This document shows, one piece after another, positions 11,647-22,697 of a stretch of 37,473 nt of DNA. The notes under the pieces are model-generated. The model was not told the origin of the DNA, searched no databases, and saw only the letters and a list, made by a program, of their open reading frames with translations. The DNA lies in the NCBI GenBank assembly GCA_013054445.1, contig JAAMPI010000449.1, positions 1 through 37,473 of the forward strand, given 5' to 3'. The stretch comes from Cudoniella acicularis. Lineage: Eukaryota; Ascomycota; Leotiomycetes; Helotiales; Helotiaceae. Position 1 is the stretch's first letter, and each line of letters starts with the position of its first letter. The translations under genes and the position numbers were made by a program.

Positions 11647-12510
11647 TCAATTCTTTCCGAACAAGCTAGTCACGCTGTAATGTCTATCCTTCCGAGAATA
11701 CTCTATCTGTAACAACAGGGTGCAAGCATTTTTCAATTCAAATACTGTACATGAAGGAAGCTTCCTCAGCTCTGTCTTCTGGTACAATAAAGTACTCGGA
11801 TCGCCCGCACTTGCACCATTAAAATAGCAGACTCGATAGAGCGGGCCGTATGGAAAAGCGCCCAATGACGCCCACAATTCTTCCTCGCCGAGAGGATATA
11901 CGCGATCTGGCGGCGCAAGTATTCTGATGTTTGGAACGAGAGGTAGGCGGTAAATTGGCTGCGGGTCGATTGCACTATTCACTGAATGTTTGAATAGCTG
12001 CATGTGTAATGTAGGGTCGTAAGAAGTAGGCCCTGGGCGAGGTTGGAAAGCTTTGACTTCGGGCTGCCACTCGAATGATTCAGCCCGCCGTTGTCGAGAA
12101 TCTTCAACGGAGCGGTAGACTGTATGAAGGCCTCCCGCGTCAGCGGCTAACTCATCCTATAATCTCAGAATCTTCGAGTGCACTGTACCTTTAGAATTAT
12201 CCAGTCGAGACTGAAGGGGATTTTTCTTGCTTCGAGGAGAAATCTCCTCCACGGTGTTGACGGAGCTCTCCAAATCAACTCCTTCATCTTCGGCACCAAT
12301 TTTCCTGTTTTGGTCTCGGGTTGGGATGAGAGGTGGGTTTTGTCCATCCCATACGATTTGATTGAAAGCGATACCACCATTGTTCCCATGTCCGTCGGTC
12401 AAGTCGATTGCTTCGTCTTCAGGGCCGTTTTTCCTCCTTGGAATCACACAATCGCCATTCTCTCTCCACCCGGGACTGAAGACTTTCTTGGGATATTTAA
12501 TAGTGAACAT
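11647..12510 (-). CDS. Hypothetical protein, two exons
   Basis: I do not recognise the family. Two exons, 12510-12189 and 12119-11647, join in phase across a 69-nt intron (GTACAG donor, GCTGAC branch site, CATACAG acceptor), giving about 264 aa. The N-terminal part is polar, with basic PRRK and acidic stretches and a WDGQNPP segment. The C-terminal part is more globular (RLPLVPNIRIL, then SLGAFPYGPLYRV). No signal peptide or membrane segment is evident. I chose the ATG at 12510 because the protein-like character begins there. The frame stays open to 12717, so a start up to 69 residues earlier is possible. It is divergent from another unassigned gene (13027), and the two may share a promoter. 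Confidence 0.6.
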
Positions 12511-13026
12511 GATGATACCTAGCAAGCGCTCAATGCCGCTGGAGTCTGGTGATGTGGATTCGATAAAGAGAAGGTCAATTACGGCGAAGTTTCCAATGAC
12601 CGAAGCTTTCGAGAATTTGTACTGAGTATCATATTCCGGCCATAATCTAGTGATTGTGAGAAGCCTCTTTGAGACGAGACAATATCGAACAACTATAAAG
12701 AATGCAGGATAGTTCAACGAGCGACGTTGATTGAAACTCGGTGTGACTGCGAAAGAGAGTAGTCCTAGGCACTGCTTAGTTAGCTACGCGGCAAGAGCAT
12801 AGCTATGCCACATTGAGAATGGAAAGAACGAAGCGGAATAGCAATTGAGTTCCAGATCCCGCGCAGTCTGGTCTTCCACCCTCTCTACACTCTTTAACCC
12901 CATCAATCAAGAAATTTGCTCTTCCACATTCCTTTAATCATATCATTAAATAACAAGACACACCAAATAGCAACATCTGGGATCTCACGCAACACAACCA
13001 AAAGTTCAAGAACGGAAAGAAAGAGG
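12511..13026. promoter_or_regulatory. Shared upstream region of two divergent hypothetical genes
   Basis: The two presumed start codons (12510 - and 13027 +) are 516 bp apart, so this segment holds both promoters and 5' leaders. A pyrimidine-rich stretch lies near 12870-12895. I could not assign a specific TATA box or operator. Confidence 0.4.
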
Positions 13027-13931
13027 ATGCCTTTACTAGAATTGGAGTACGACGAGGTGCCATGCTGCCCATTTCCGCCAAAGAGGAGACAGAGAGTTGA
13101 AGATTGGCTCGAGGTTCAGCATCCTTCGCCACCAACCATCTCACCATATCAAGATCCCACAGCAAAGCGAGTTCACCAATATTTGTCTCGATTCCCGGCG
13201 TACTGTCAGACGTGTTCGAGCCCTAGAACCGAACTCTTTCAAAATAGCATGTCAAGCAGAGCCTGGACTTGCGAAAGACGAATTCCAGCTACTCCAGCAG
13301 CTGATCTCATACCGAAGTCGCATGTATTGGAATATGAAGTTGGCGCCCCGCATTTTTTGTATTGGGACTTGAATCATCACAGTGGTTGCCCTTGTATAGT
13401 CGATATCTGAGTTTGGACAGAAAATCAAGGGAGGAGTGGTCGACTCTTGAACGCCGTATCATGGGACAGTACCATCATCTCTGCTACCTATTCAAGGAAC
13501 TCAACGCCAGAATTGGAAAGCTCGAGTTCAAGATGGGGCCATTAACATATTCGGCATATTGGGATCCGAATTGCGAGGAATGGATGGCCTTAACGGAGCA
13601 CTTTGTGAGAGGAGTTTGGAAAGGAGGAAGAAATTTGACTCAAGAGGAGAGCGATGTCTTCAGTCTGTTCGCGGAGATTGCGTCGCATTTCAAAATGGTC
13701 GATCGGGAATTGTGGGTGATGAGACAATTGCAATCGCAGGAAAAAGTTGACGATGAAAAGGGCACCGACACCGACAAGGTCGAGAAAGCTGTTGCAAAGC
13801 CGACTTCCTTCGGGAAAACAATCCCTCATGCCTATGTCTATACCGATGCGAAGACGTTGTTGCACTTGGGACCTGTTAATGATCCGTTGGTTCATCAAAA
13901 GCGTCTCACAATTTTGCGCCGTCAGAACTGA
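13027..13931 (+). CDS. Hypothetical protein, three exons
   Basis: I do not recognise the family. The most coherent reading joins 13027-13113, 13163-13323 and 13400-13931, with a 49-nt intron (GTTCAG...CACAG) and a 76-nt intron (GTATTG...TATAG), giving 259 aa in phase. The joined protein has LAKDEFQLLQQLISYRSR, then LSLDRKSREEW, then YSAYWDPNCEEWMALTEHF, and a lysine/aspartate-rich linker (KVDDEKGTDTDKVEK) before the end. It looks soluble and mainly helical, with no signal peptide. The first intron has a weak donor. An alternative reading that keeps the first frame through 13320 gives a less protein-like segment. Confidence 0.55.
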
Positions 13932-15071
13932 CCTCCGCTTCCCAATATCCCACTGCTATGCGCTCTGCCACTCTTTGGGAATCTGAACAGCTAGTTGTCA
14001 AATGATCCAATCTTTTCGGAGAATTGTTAACGCTCTCTTCGTGGAAATTTGAGGTTTTTTCGTTCTCGCAGGGTCGTAGCAGATGACACATTGATTTCTC
14101 AAGCATTCTCCAATCACATCAACTAGTTCCGAGCTCAGGCTCTCAGCGGCTCCAGCGGACATTCGACACTGAAGAGATTAGGTTCCAGGCAGAAGCAGAG
14201 CCTTGGGAGTCGAGAGACACACCGTTGCCCAAGCTAGCACTGGTAGAAACGCAGGTACATCCGAATAGCGGCAACTAAGCGTTCGGGAGGCGGTACAGCG
14301 TGTTTTGGCCAGGAACATCCGAACAGTCAGCCTCAGCCCGACGGCATGCAGTTACGCTTATGCGAAGCCTGTCCGCCCTGTCGACCCTGTTCGATGTCAC
14401 TGTGGTTGTGATTAGGGATGTGATTGGGGATGCTGGCGTCAGGGGGAAATTACTTGACAGCCCGCAGCCCGCAGGTCGCGGGCTCCCCGCAAAAGCTAAA
14501 TTGAGGCCCTGGTAATTCGGTGAAAGATGGCTCGGGTTGGGTGTTGGTCACAGGCGGTCAAGACGCAAAACTCCGTGAAGGCTGGTTGTTTGGTGTTTCC
14601 CAGTGTTCCACTCTCCACTCAGCAACCTGTGACTTCCAGCGCTAGACTTTTTTAGTGAGCGACCAGCCTTAAGCGAACGCCCAGCTGCCCCCTATTACGG
14701 CAGCCAGAGCAAAATCACGATATTTTCATTTCCTTTCGCTCCAAGCATTGACCTGCGCAACCTGTAAGCCTGTGAGGAATCGGCTCAGCCGTATCTGGAC
14801 GTTTTTGCGCTTGCAAAGATGCTGGTACTCGGCAGCTGGTCTTCCTCGGAGCCTTTGCATCTGCACCAGCCTCTGCTAGGTCCTCATCACAGCCGAGTAT
14901 ATATGTACTTTGTGTTTCCCCGTTTCTGTGCTTTTCCTCCTCATCCCTCTCTCAAGCATTTACTTGACTACACTCTTTTTTGAATCTTCGATTCAGTTAC
15001 ACTCTTTACCAACTCTCAATAAGTCTTCATCTATTTGGAACTTCTCCCCAACTTAACTTTCAAATTTCAAA
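13932..15071. other. Long intergenic region, promoter of the wall-protein gene
   Basis: This 1.14-kb stretch has no supportable gene. A short hairpin (AGCCCGC / GCGGGCT) sits near 14464-14482. The last 180 bp has promoter character: a TATATAT at 14898-14904, then a long CT-rich block (about 14920-15060) typical of highly expressed fungal genes. Confidence 0.5.
14898..14904 (+). promoter_or_regulatory. TATA-like box for the GPI wall-protein gene
   Basis: TATATAT lies about 168 bp upstream of the ATG at 15072 and is followed by a CT-rich leader region. Its position would imply a 5' UTR of roughly 130 nt. Confidence 0.4.
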
Positions 15072-15951
15072 ATGAAGGCCTCAATCCTCTCCGTTCTTGC
15101 TGCCGCCGCCGCCGTCCAGGCTGGTGTCGTGGTCAGCGCAAACAACACCCTGGTCACCTCTACCATCTTGACCACTCAAGTGTACACCGTTAGCAAGTGT
15201 CCTGCAACTGTTACAAACGTATGCTTCCTTTTTCCAACCTTGAAACCTTCATGAATGAGACATACTAACTCTAATTTATAGTGCCCAGTCGGCGCTGTCA
15301 CTTCAACTGTCCTCACAACCACCACAGTCTGCCCAGCCACTGGTAAGCTCAGGTCTCCCATCTTGATATCTGGAACTGTGGACTGACTTCCTCTTAGCTG
15401 TGTACCCACCAGCACCTCCCCCAACCCACGGCCCATCTACTTCTACCATCTATTCCACCGAGGTCTACACCATCTCCAGCTGCGCTCCAACAGTCACGAA
15501 CTGCCCATATGGAAAGCAGACCAGCTCCGTCCACGTCTCAACCGTTGTCTACGGAACCTACACTGGAACTCACACTGGAACCTACACCAGCTACAGCCCA
15601 AAGCAGACTGGTTCCACCAGCCCGGTAGCCACCAGCAAGAACGCCGGCGTCATCCCACCTCCAGCATCTAGCCTCCCATACTGCCCAACTCCCATCACCA
15701 GCTACATCACCGTATATGCTACTCCTGGTGCCACCACTCCAGTCGGAAAGCCCGCAGTATCAGTTTATACCTCTGCTGCCGTCGTTGCTACCACACCTGC
15801 TGCTGTGGTTGCTTCTTACGGAACTGCTGCACCTTCAGCAGGAAAGTCATACACCACCACCACCCCAGTGCCATTCACCGGTGCCGCCTCTGCCCAACAG
15901 GCCGGTGGTCTCCTGATGGCTGTCGGTGCCGTCGTCGCTGCTCTCCTGTAA
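15072..15951 (+). CDS. GPI-anchored Thr/Ser-rich cell-wall protein
   Basis: This is a small secreted wall protein, probably GPI-anchored at the cell surface. Three exons, 15072-15218, 15282-15342 and 15398-15951, give 253 aa. Intron 1 (63 nt) has a perfect TACTAAC branch site and intron 2 is 55 nt. Residues 1-17 form a signal peptide (MKASILSVLAAAAAVQA). The middle is rich in Thr, Ser, Pro and Val. A module is repeated: TQVYTVSKCPATVTNCPVG (about 34-52) and TEVYTISSCAPTVTNCPYG (about 90-108), each with two Cys. The C-terminus is a hydrophobic tail after a small-residue stretch (GAASAQQAG), as expected for GPI addition. It resembles clock-controlled or Thr-rich wall proteins of ascomycetes, but I do not assign a symbol. 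Confidence 0.85.
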
Positions 15952-17082
15952 GCGATTCCCACGGAGTGATGCCTGGATTCAAAACATATAATGGTTATGC
16001 GCGTGGTGGATATGCATATATTGGGGGGCAAAGTACGGGGGAAATGATTTGGAATTCTTTTGGACTTTTGATGTGGAGGGGTTCTCGGACAAGATAAAAT
16101 AATTGGACGAATATAATGTATTTACTCTTGATGATATAGGCGGCTAGTCACTTGATTAGTTATAAATAACATCCCAAACAATACCAAGTTTTACTTGAAC
16201 TTCTTCCGTCTTCTCTTGATCTACATTACTCTGCTCTAATTTAGAGCATTTCCAACAAATAATAAACACATTCTGTGACCGCCATCATCTCATCTCTTCA
16301 CTTCCCCTCTAACCCAATGGCCTCCCCAATAAATAAGCCTACACCCCGTTTCTCGCGCACGCCATCCCAAACGGGAAGAATTGGACTGAACCCTTGTCAA
16401 CCAGGGGAGGGAAGGTGGCGTGTTGCATGGCATGGGATCTGCATGCAGAGGAAAAAAGGGCTGACAGACTGCAAGACACTCTATGGAGAGGGAAACGAAA
16501 TGAGGGCGGGTACATGGATGGATGGATGGATGTTTCTTGAAGGGGAAAAATACCGGGCCGTGAGAAAAGCAAGTTTTCGGGACAGGGGTTGAAGCTGAGA
16601 GATGTTTGATGAGGGGTTTGTTTTGGTCAGAAGGCGTTGCTCGTACAAGATTACGGTTGAAAATTGTTGTGGAAATTATGGGTGGGTGGATGGTTGTGAG
16701 CTGAGACGAAACGTGAGGCTTTTTTGGGGGAGAGACTTAAATGAAAATCGGAAGCAATGTTAGATTATTCTGCCAAGTTATTCTCCCGTATCGGGTGGAT
16801 ATGATTTCGGTGTCTTCCCCGCTGCCAAGCACTAACCGTTGAAAGAATCATTTTCCTTCGGGATTAAATACGTAGTATGAAGTGAAGGTGCTCATTATTA
16901 GGTTATAGTATCTGTTATGGTACAAACTCTTGGTTTGAACTCTTGAATCCAGGGAGGTGTGATCTCTTTCATGTTTCTCCGAGCGAGACAACTGCCTCCA
17001 TCAAGGGCTCACGCCAAGCCGTTTTTCTCCGAATCATCTTGAAGACCAATGCGTATTATTATTTCGATGCTATGGTAGACAT
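15952..17082. other. Intergenic, with a short GATG microsatellite
   Basis: This is the 3' side of both the wall-protein gene and the convergent SDR gene. It holds a (GATG)n run near 16513-16531. The open frame 16275-16592 (+) has no domain and is low-complexity, so I do not call it. Confidence 0.5.
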
Positions 17083-18229
17083 CTACGATGAACCGGCGAA
17101 GATAACATTGTGTTGTCCTCCTCGAATTTTCTCCTGCAACCAGGTAGGAAATCCCCGAATACCACTTATTATCGATATCTTTGGAGGCAGGATAATCTGC
17201 GCGCCCCGTCCAGACAGAATCTGCGAGACAATCGCATTCGAAACCTCCTCCGGCGTCAAAATATCTTTTGGGAAGGCAGCAGAGCCGGTAACGAGGGGCG
17301 CGATGAGGGGAGTTCGAACCCAAGATGGGTGGATGATGCTGTTAACTGTTAGTATGTATGTTTACTAATGTTTCTTTTGGAGTTCGACTCACCTCGTCCG
17401 CACCATTGGCGCATCATACCTATGATCCAATTCCTGTCTCAAGCCCTCGTGAAATGCTACCACAGCAGCTTTAGTAGCCGAGTAATCCACGTTCTGTGCG
17501 ATAGTCACAAAGCTTGCGATGCTTGCTACAGTAACAACGTGGCCACGGTTTTTCTTGATCATTGCTGGAAGAAATTCCTTCACCATCAGAAAATGCGCCA
17601 GCAGATTCACGCCTAGCACCGTACGGAGATGCGCTTCTGATGCTTCAAGGATGGTCTCGCCGAAACCAACACCAGCATTATTGATGAGGACTGTCGGATC
17701 GCCATGTGTTGATCTGATGTCTTCGGCAGCTTTTTTAATGCTGGAGGAGGACGTTACATCAGTTTGGTAGAAGAAGACATTTGGACCTGCTTCATGGTTA
17801 GTTGCTGACGCGTGCTGCTAACTGAAACCTAGGCTTACCATAAGATTCTTTTGGCGCATTGAGGTCCAAAATGAACACCTTCGCACCCTTCTCTGCAAAG
17901 CTCCGCGCAACCGAATTTCCAATGCCACTCGAACCTCCCGTTACAATCACCATCTCCCTCTGCGAATCCCAGGCCGTGGCCTTCCGACCGTTGACCGAAA
18001 GATGCGACAGAATCCTGTTGACATGTTGGACGACAGCAACAGCCCACAATACCTTCAATACCCTTCTCGCAGTCGGCACAAGCAATGAAACCGCTCCATG
18101 CGACGTACTCTCCAAGAAGCCGGATACATAGGGCAAGGAAGAAAGGGCGAGACCAAATAGGGCAGATTTCAGTACCACAGCTTCGAGCTGGCTCTGGATC
18201 GGTTTTGCGGAAGCTCGTGGAACAGCCAT
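17083..18229 (-). CDS. Short-chain dehydrogenase/reductase, membrane-anchored
   Basis: This is a classical SDR, an NAD(P)H-dependent oxidoreductase probably acting on a lipid or retinoid-like alcohol or ketone at a membrane. Three exons, 18229-17839, 17786-17393 and 17338-17083, give 346 aa. The introns are 52 and 54 nt, the second with a TACTAAC branch site. The first 75 residues contain hydrophobic stretches suited to membrane anchoring. Then come TGGSSGIG (97-104), NNAG (166-169), a catalytic Ser in VASIAS (about 219-222) and YSATK (Tyr232, Lys236). All catalytic residues are present and I see no break. It resembles the 16C/RDH10-type extended N-terminus group. The substrate cannot be read from the sequence. 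Confidence 0.92.
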
Positions 18230-19058
18230 CGTGAGGTTTTTCGATATCGATGTTCGAATAGGATCAAGTCCAAGATAAGAATCTTGGGGAGGCCTCGATT
18301 CTTATCGTCATTAGTGAATGGGGTTGAAACAAACGCGAATACGGATACCAAGGCTGTTTTGTGACATGTTTGTGCTCGCAAAGCTAACGATCTCGGATGA
18401 AATTTGAGCCGCATGCTGTCGTAATTATATTTTTTCTCATTTTCTTGCTCTCAGAGTCCACATCCATATTTCATACTGGTGTGAAGTCAGGCCGAGGTCA
18501 AAAACAAGTGGGAATCGTGGGGGCAATCTATACTGCCGGGGATTTCAGGGAAGGGGTCGATCTCATTTCGGGGCCGTTGCAAGCCCCAAAGTCAATTTCG
18601 ACGTCTATCTGATAAGGACTCGAGAGCTTTGGCCCAGTAGCCTGGTTCTTGGATCTTGGTGGTCAATTCGAGATTGTGAGTTGACTTTTATCCGGGGAAT
18701 TGAAATTGTCCGGGTTGTTGAAGCCCCCTGGAAATCGCGTGCTTATCTTTCGATATATTGCTTGCTCTCCAATATCATGAGCCGTTTTGTTGATTTGTTC
18801 TGTGGCTTCTGTCTTGTCTTTATTTAGTTGATTTCACGCCTGGATTTACATTCGTCAGTCTGACACCAAATCATATTTGTCCTTTTGATTAAGCTTTTCT
18901 GAATAAATACGCTTTATTTCCTATTTCGAAAGCAGATTTGCTGCCTAGTGAAGGCACTCTCATCGTCCCATGTTACCTGCATCCAGCAGAGATACAGGAT
19001 ATAAAAGCGCTTATAAAACTCTTCACAAAACTCTTCACAACGTGTCTTTCTTTGGGAG
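18230..19058. other. Intergenic, no gene seen
   Basis: This is the upstream region of the SDR gene and the 3' side of the Fic pseudogene. The short open frame 18397-18612 (+) has no recognisable content. CTCTTCACAA is repeated in tandem near 19018-19040. Confidence 0.5.
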
Positions 19059-19713
19059 TCATCTTTTCAAAAGAGATAGAGGATATATGTCCTTTGAACT
19101 TTTCTTAAGCATCTCCAACTGCGTGAATGCCACTGCCCCGCAAAGTTCTTCGGGTTTCCCGTCCTGCGCATCTGACGCCATTCTCAAATAGTTCATCCTC
19201 CATGTTTCTGAAAACGACGGGTGGGTAACCTTGTCGAACCATAAAATCTGCCATCAATGTCCGACCCATCCTACCGTTGCCATCTAGAAAAGGGTGTACA
19301 TGGCAGAAGTAAACAAACAAATGGGTAGCTAGGATGATAGGGTGTAACTGAGAAGCTTTAAAGCAGTCATCTCGCCATTATATGAACCGCTCCATACAAA
19401 ATGGGACCTCCAGGTGGTAAAGAAATATACGCAGTGGCTTGGACCGCACGGTAATTGGTGCAGAACGGAAGTCTCCAAGAGCAACACGCTTTTCCCATCC
19501 TAGGTTCTCTGCTCCGGTCTCTGCTAGCATAATGCTACATAGCTGTTTGATTTCGGCAAGTGACAGTCCCATTATGCTAGGATTTGAAAGCAAGTAGCTA
19601 GGATGGCAAGACGCCGAGAGATTCCCACTTTTATGTTCTATAGTGATTTGTGAGTTCCTCTTCTCTGATTGTCTCTCCTTGTTGGGATGACTCACTTTCT
19701 GAGTATCTCTCAA
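19059..19713 (-). pseudogene. Fic-domain protein, disrupted
   Basis: Fic proteins transfer AMP or another nucleotide-derived group to target proteins, through a conserved HPFx[DE]GNGR loop. Here the loop HPFLDGNGR is intact (19270-19296). Upstream the same frame runs back to about 19713, with a candidate ATG at 19572. It is interrupted by an in-frame TAA (19380-19378) just before WRDD. Downstream, near 19180-19184, one extra base shifts the frame, and protein-like sequence (SDAQDGKPEEL) continues in the next frame to a TGA at 19059-19061. A stop and a frameshift in one short gene indicate decay. The 5' end may also be truncated. It lies next to a MITE-like element and AT-rich DNA. Confidence 0.8.
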
Positions 19714-20593
19714 CCTTTACCAAGGTCATATCTTACTAGAACAATTTCTACCCTCTGGTCTGAGAGTCTTTAGTGGCGTGGGAGTGAATCAAGATCCTAG
19801 CTCTCTATTACAGACTGTTAGAGCTCTTTAGGCCTTTAAAATTAAGGCCTCCGAGGCTGATGTCGAGGTCGTGATTATTTTGAAAGACTGCCGCTCCAAG
19901 TTAGGAGGAACAGTCTCCTTACGAGCCTGGTCAGATAAGTCTGGGTTTTAGGGCATTTTACTAGTGAAACCAAATCGAAAAATCGTAGACTTTTAAAAGT
20001 TAGTGAATAGAAAGTATCACTACCCTTTATAACTCAAGGTTACTAGATTTTATATTATAATTATTCCTAGTTATTTTATAACTTTTAGGTGATCATAATA
20101 ACTTTGATTTTCGGAAGCCTGAAGGCGGGGTCACGAAGCCTGGAAATCGCTTAAATATGCCCTGAAAACTTAGACTTATCTGACTAGGCTCGTTAGCACC
20201 TGAAAAAGAGTATTATCTTACTTCCCTTTATCTCATGAAAAATTAGTACACTTGATGTAAAATTGGCAATAATTAACTTTTCACAAATTAATATAATGAT
20301 TAATTTCTCCGTGCCTCGAAATTTTTGAAGTGTTGCTTGTCTTACCTTAAGAAGACGATGCGGAAATCCAGGCGAGTAGCCTAAAGTTTAGTGAGGGCTT
20401 AGTGGGCATGCGCTAGAAAATTAGCGTGCGAGTCACTACACTCAGCCATCTATGCCTAAACCCTCTTCCAACTTTTCTTAATATTTAAACAAATAATTTT
20501 CTCCGTTAAACTATTTTACAGCGACCGGAACTCTCTCTAATCAGCAAAAAAAAGTACAAGGGTTACTGCAAATTCCGAGTACAGTATTCATCG
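19714..20593. other. AT-rich intergenic stretch carrying a MITE-like element
   Basis: No gene is seen. Most of the informative content is the inverted-repeat element at 19922-20192. The remainder is AT-rich. Confidence 0.5.
19922..20192. mobile_element. MITE-like non-autonomous element with TTA flanks
   Basis: The 271-bp segment has long imperfect terminal inverted repeats. The left end begins CGAGCCTGGTCAGATAAGTC and the right end, read in reverse, begins CGAGCCTAGTCAGATAAGTC. Similarity continues for about 40 bp. Both sides are flanked by TTA (19919-19921 and 20193-20195), which fits a 3-bp target duplication of the kind made by PIF/Harbinger transposases. It has no coding capacity. The superfamily is inference from the flank alone. 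Confidence 0.65.
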
Positions 20594-21988
20594 TTATTTC
20601 TTTCCCCAATTATCCCCCTCAACTATCTCCTTAATAATCCCCAAGCACCTCTTCATGTTTTTCACATTATCATGCATCCACCTCGAATTCATTTTCCCCG
20701 ACTCCCTGCATTCACCCAATCTCTCCAACTCCTTCTCTCTCTCATGGTACTCCCTCACTTTATCTCCCAACTCATCCAGCGTCAGTCCGATGTGATTCAA
20801 GGCTGAAAAAATTAGCATCTTTTTATGCCTGATATCTTCCTCTTCCCCCAGCTCAAAATCCCCAACTCTCAGTTTCGTAGAATGCAGAAAGAAATTTGAA
20901 TTTTTTACAAGGCGACAGAACAGCTTGACCAGTCGTTGGAAAGTGATAGCTGGGAAGATAAGATTCGCTGATGCTTTTTGGCATATTTTGCAAGAGAGGT
21001 ATTCGCTCGTGTGCTTTGTATTCTCTCGTGCCATTTTAAGGATGGTATCTAGAGTAATGCTGAGGGGGTCTTCTTCTATATTACAGAGTTCTGCGACGCA
21101 AAAGAGTTGGGTGCTAAGGCAACGGCAGCTCGTTGCTGAATTGAGCCTCTTCGGAATTTGAGAGTTCAATGTCGTTTCGGCCAGTGATTCGAAGTTGTTA
21201 GGTGCTGAGTTGTTCGAAAATATGCTAGTATCTTGTGGCGGCAACGACGATGGGCCTCCCTCAGTGTAGGACTCCGGTGAAGGAATGGCCGGGGTCGTCT
21301 CTAAAGACGAGTTGGTCTAACAAGCTTTCTCAGTTATAATTCTTCGGAAATTTTATTTGAAAAGAAGTAGGAAAGAGAAACATACCGAAAGAAAGTTTAG
21401 GTCTGCGTTAGCCAAGTAGTTGGTCGCAAAGCCATTCATCATTGGGCTGATGGTATCAAAATTGAAGAGATCGTCGGTGTCCAAAAAGAATTCATTGTTG
21501 GGGACCATTCCATCAATATCAGGTGTTAAGGACGATTCCCTGGTTATATCAGAAGACATTAAGTTATTGATTTTCTTCCCTGGTAAAAATTCTTCACTCC
21601 CGATTTCGAACGAACTGTTGTTTGGTCGTTGCTTCCTTTTCTTTAAACCGATTATGGGCAATGAATCCCCATCAATTACTTGATCTGGCTTAGAAGCTTT
21701 GACGCGTCCACTTCTTCTCGATACGCTATAGTTGCAGCTCAAGTGGTTGCTCGTGCATCGTTGACAGGAGGGGTTTTCGCCTGAACACTTCACCCGGGAA
21801 TGGCGACACATGTCGCAGGCCGAGTTTAACCTCTTAGACTCGGGTTTCTTGATCGAAGATGAATTGGAATCACTAGTCTCATTGGAATTGCGAAAATCTG
21901 TCGATATTCTTCTGTTCCTCAAGGCAGATTGCCGGAGTGGATCCCAGCTCACGAGAAACTCGTCCGGCACTTGCGATGAGGAGACCAT
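20594..21988 (-). CDS. Zn2Cys6 transcription factor, AflR-like
   Basis: This is a nuclear binuclear-zinc-cluster regulator. Two exons, 21988-21386 and 21316-20594, join across a GTATGT...TTAG intron of about 69 nt, in phase, giving about 441 aa. The zinc cluster (about residues 57-86) reads CDMCRHSRVKC, then CQRC, then C, all six Cys present, followed by a basic linker (RRSGRVKASK). The C-terminal half begins with SCRCLSTQLF and contains a helical region, as in the AflR-domain regulators of secondary metabolism. No polyketide synthase, NRPS or terpene synthase gene lies in this window, so its target cluster, if any, is elsewhere or absent. The AflR assignment is from layout and motif, the zinc cluster is certain. 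Confidence 0.82.
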
Positions 21989-22697
21989 GGCAGTTGAGTC
22001 AACTCAAAACTGGCTCAGAAAATTATGTTTAGAGATGCGCGAGATTGGATAACTTCTAAAAAACATGTTGTTCATAAAGCAGTAAATGTTTAAGTGTAAA
22101 AGTGGGCTTGACCTGATGCTTTGCTGACTTCCCCACTTTAATGTAAGATTACATATATTACCAATCAACCCAATTTTCCGGTACCTGGTCTTCAATGGCC
22201 ATTGACGTCATAAATAGAGTGTCTGGGACTTCCGAGGAGTGGTTTAATTGCCGACAAAAATTATTTGCACAATTGTAATCTCCAATCGGAGTTACGATAA
22301 TATGAATATGATAGTTTCATAGAACTGTGGGGTGCCGTCGACCTACGGAGTCAAACATTTCAAAATGCCAGGACAACAACAATGTCTTTCATCACAGCAA
22401 CCATACGAGATAGACCTCCTGTTTACATTATTTCTAGAAGATGTGGTATTATTGATAAAAAACGCTTGGGATATGAACCTGTTTGGAAGTGTTGCTGCTG
22501 AGATTTGCACTTCCGCAAATTGCCCCCATAGCTTCTAAAAACACCCCCTGGGGTCTTGAATTTTTATTTACTCATACAGTTCAAGATTCGAAACACAACT
22601 CAGTTGAATCTGTAACTTTTTCGTATTACGCTCTGTTTTGAATTTATTCTATATTTTCATCTAATATTAGATTTTTTTTTCTTAAAAAAAAAACTAG
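21989..22697. other. Intergenic, AT-rich
   Basis: This is the upstream region of the AflR-like gene and the 3' side of the membrane-protein pseudogene. I see no gene, no RNA and no clear repeat apart from A/T runs near 22670-22692. Confidence 0.5.

Noticed and set aside
13114..13320. Continuous first-frame reading of the hypothetical gene
   Set aside because: The alternative frame gives a more protein-like segment and both flanking junctions are in phase, though the first donor is weak.
14300..14515. 71-aa plus-strand open frame in the wall-protein upstream region
   Set aside because: Short and unsupported; it overlaps a GC hairpin.
16275..16592. 105-aa plus-strand open frame
   Set aside because: Low complexity, includes a GATG microsatellite, and lies in a 3' intergenic region.
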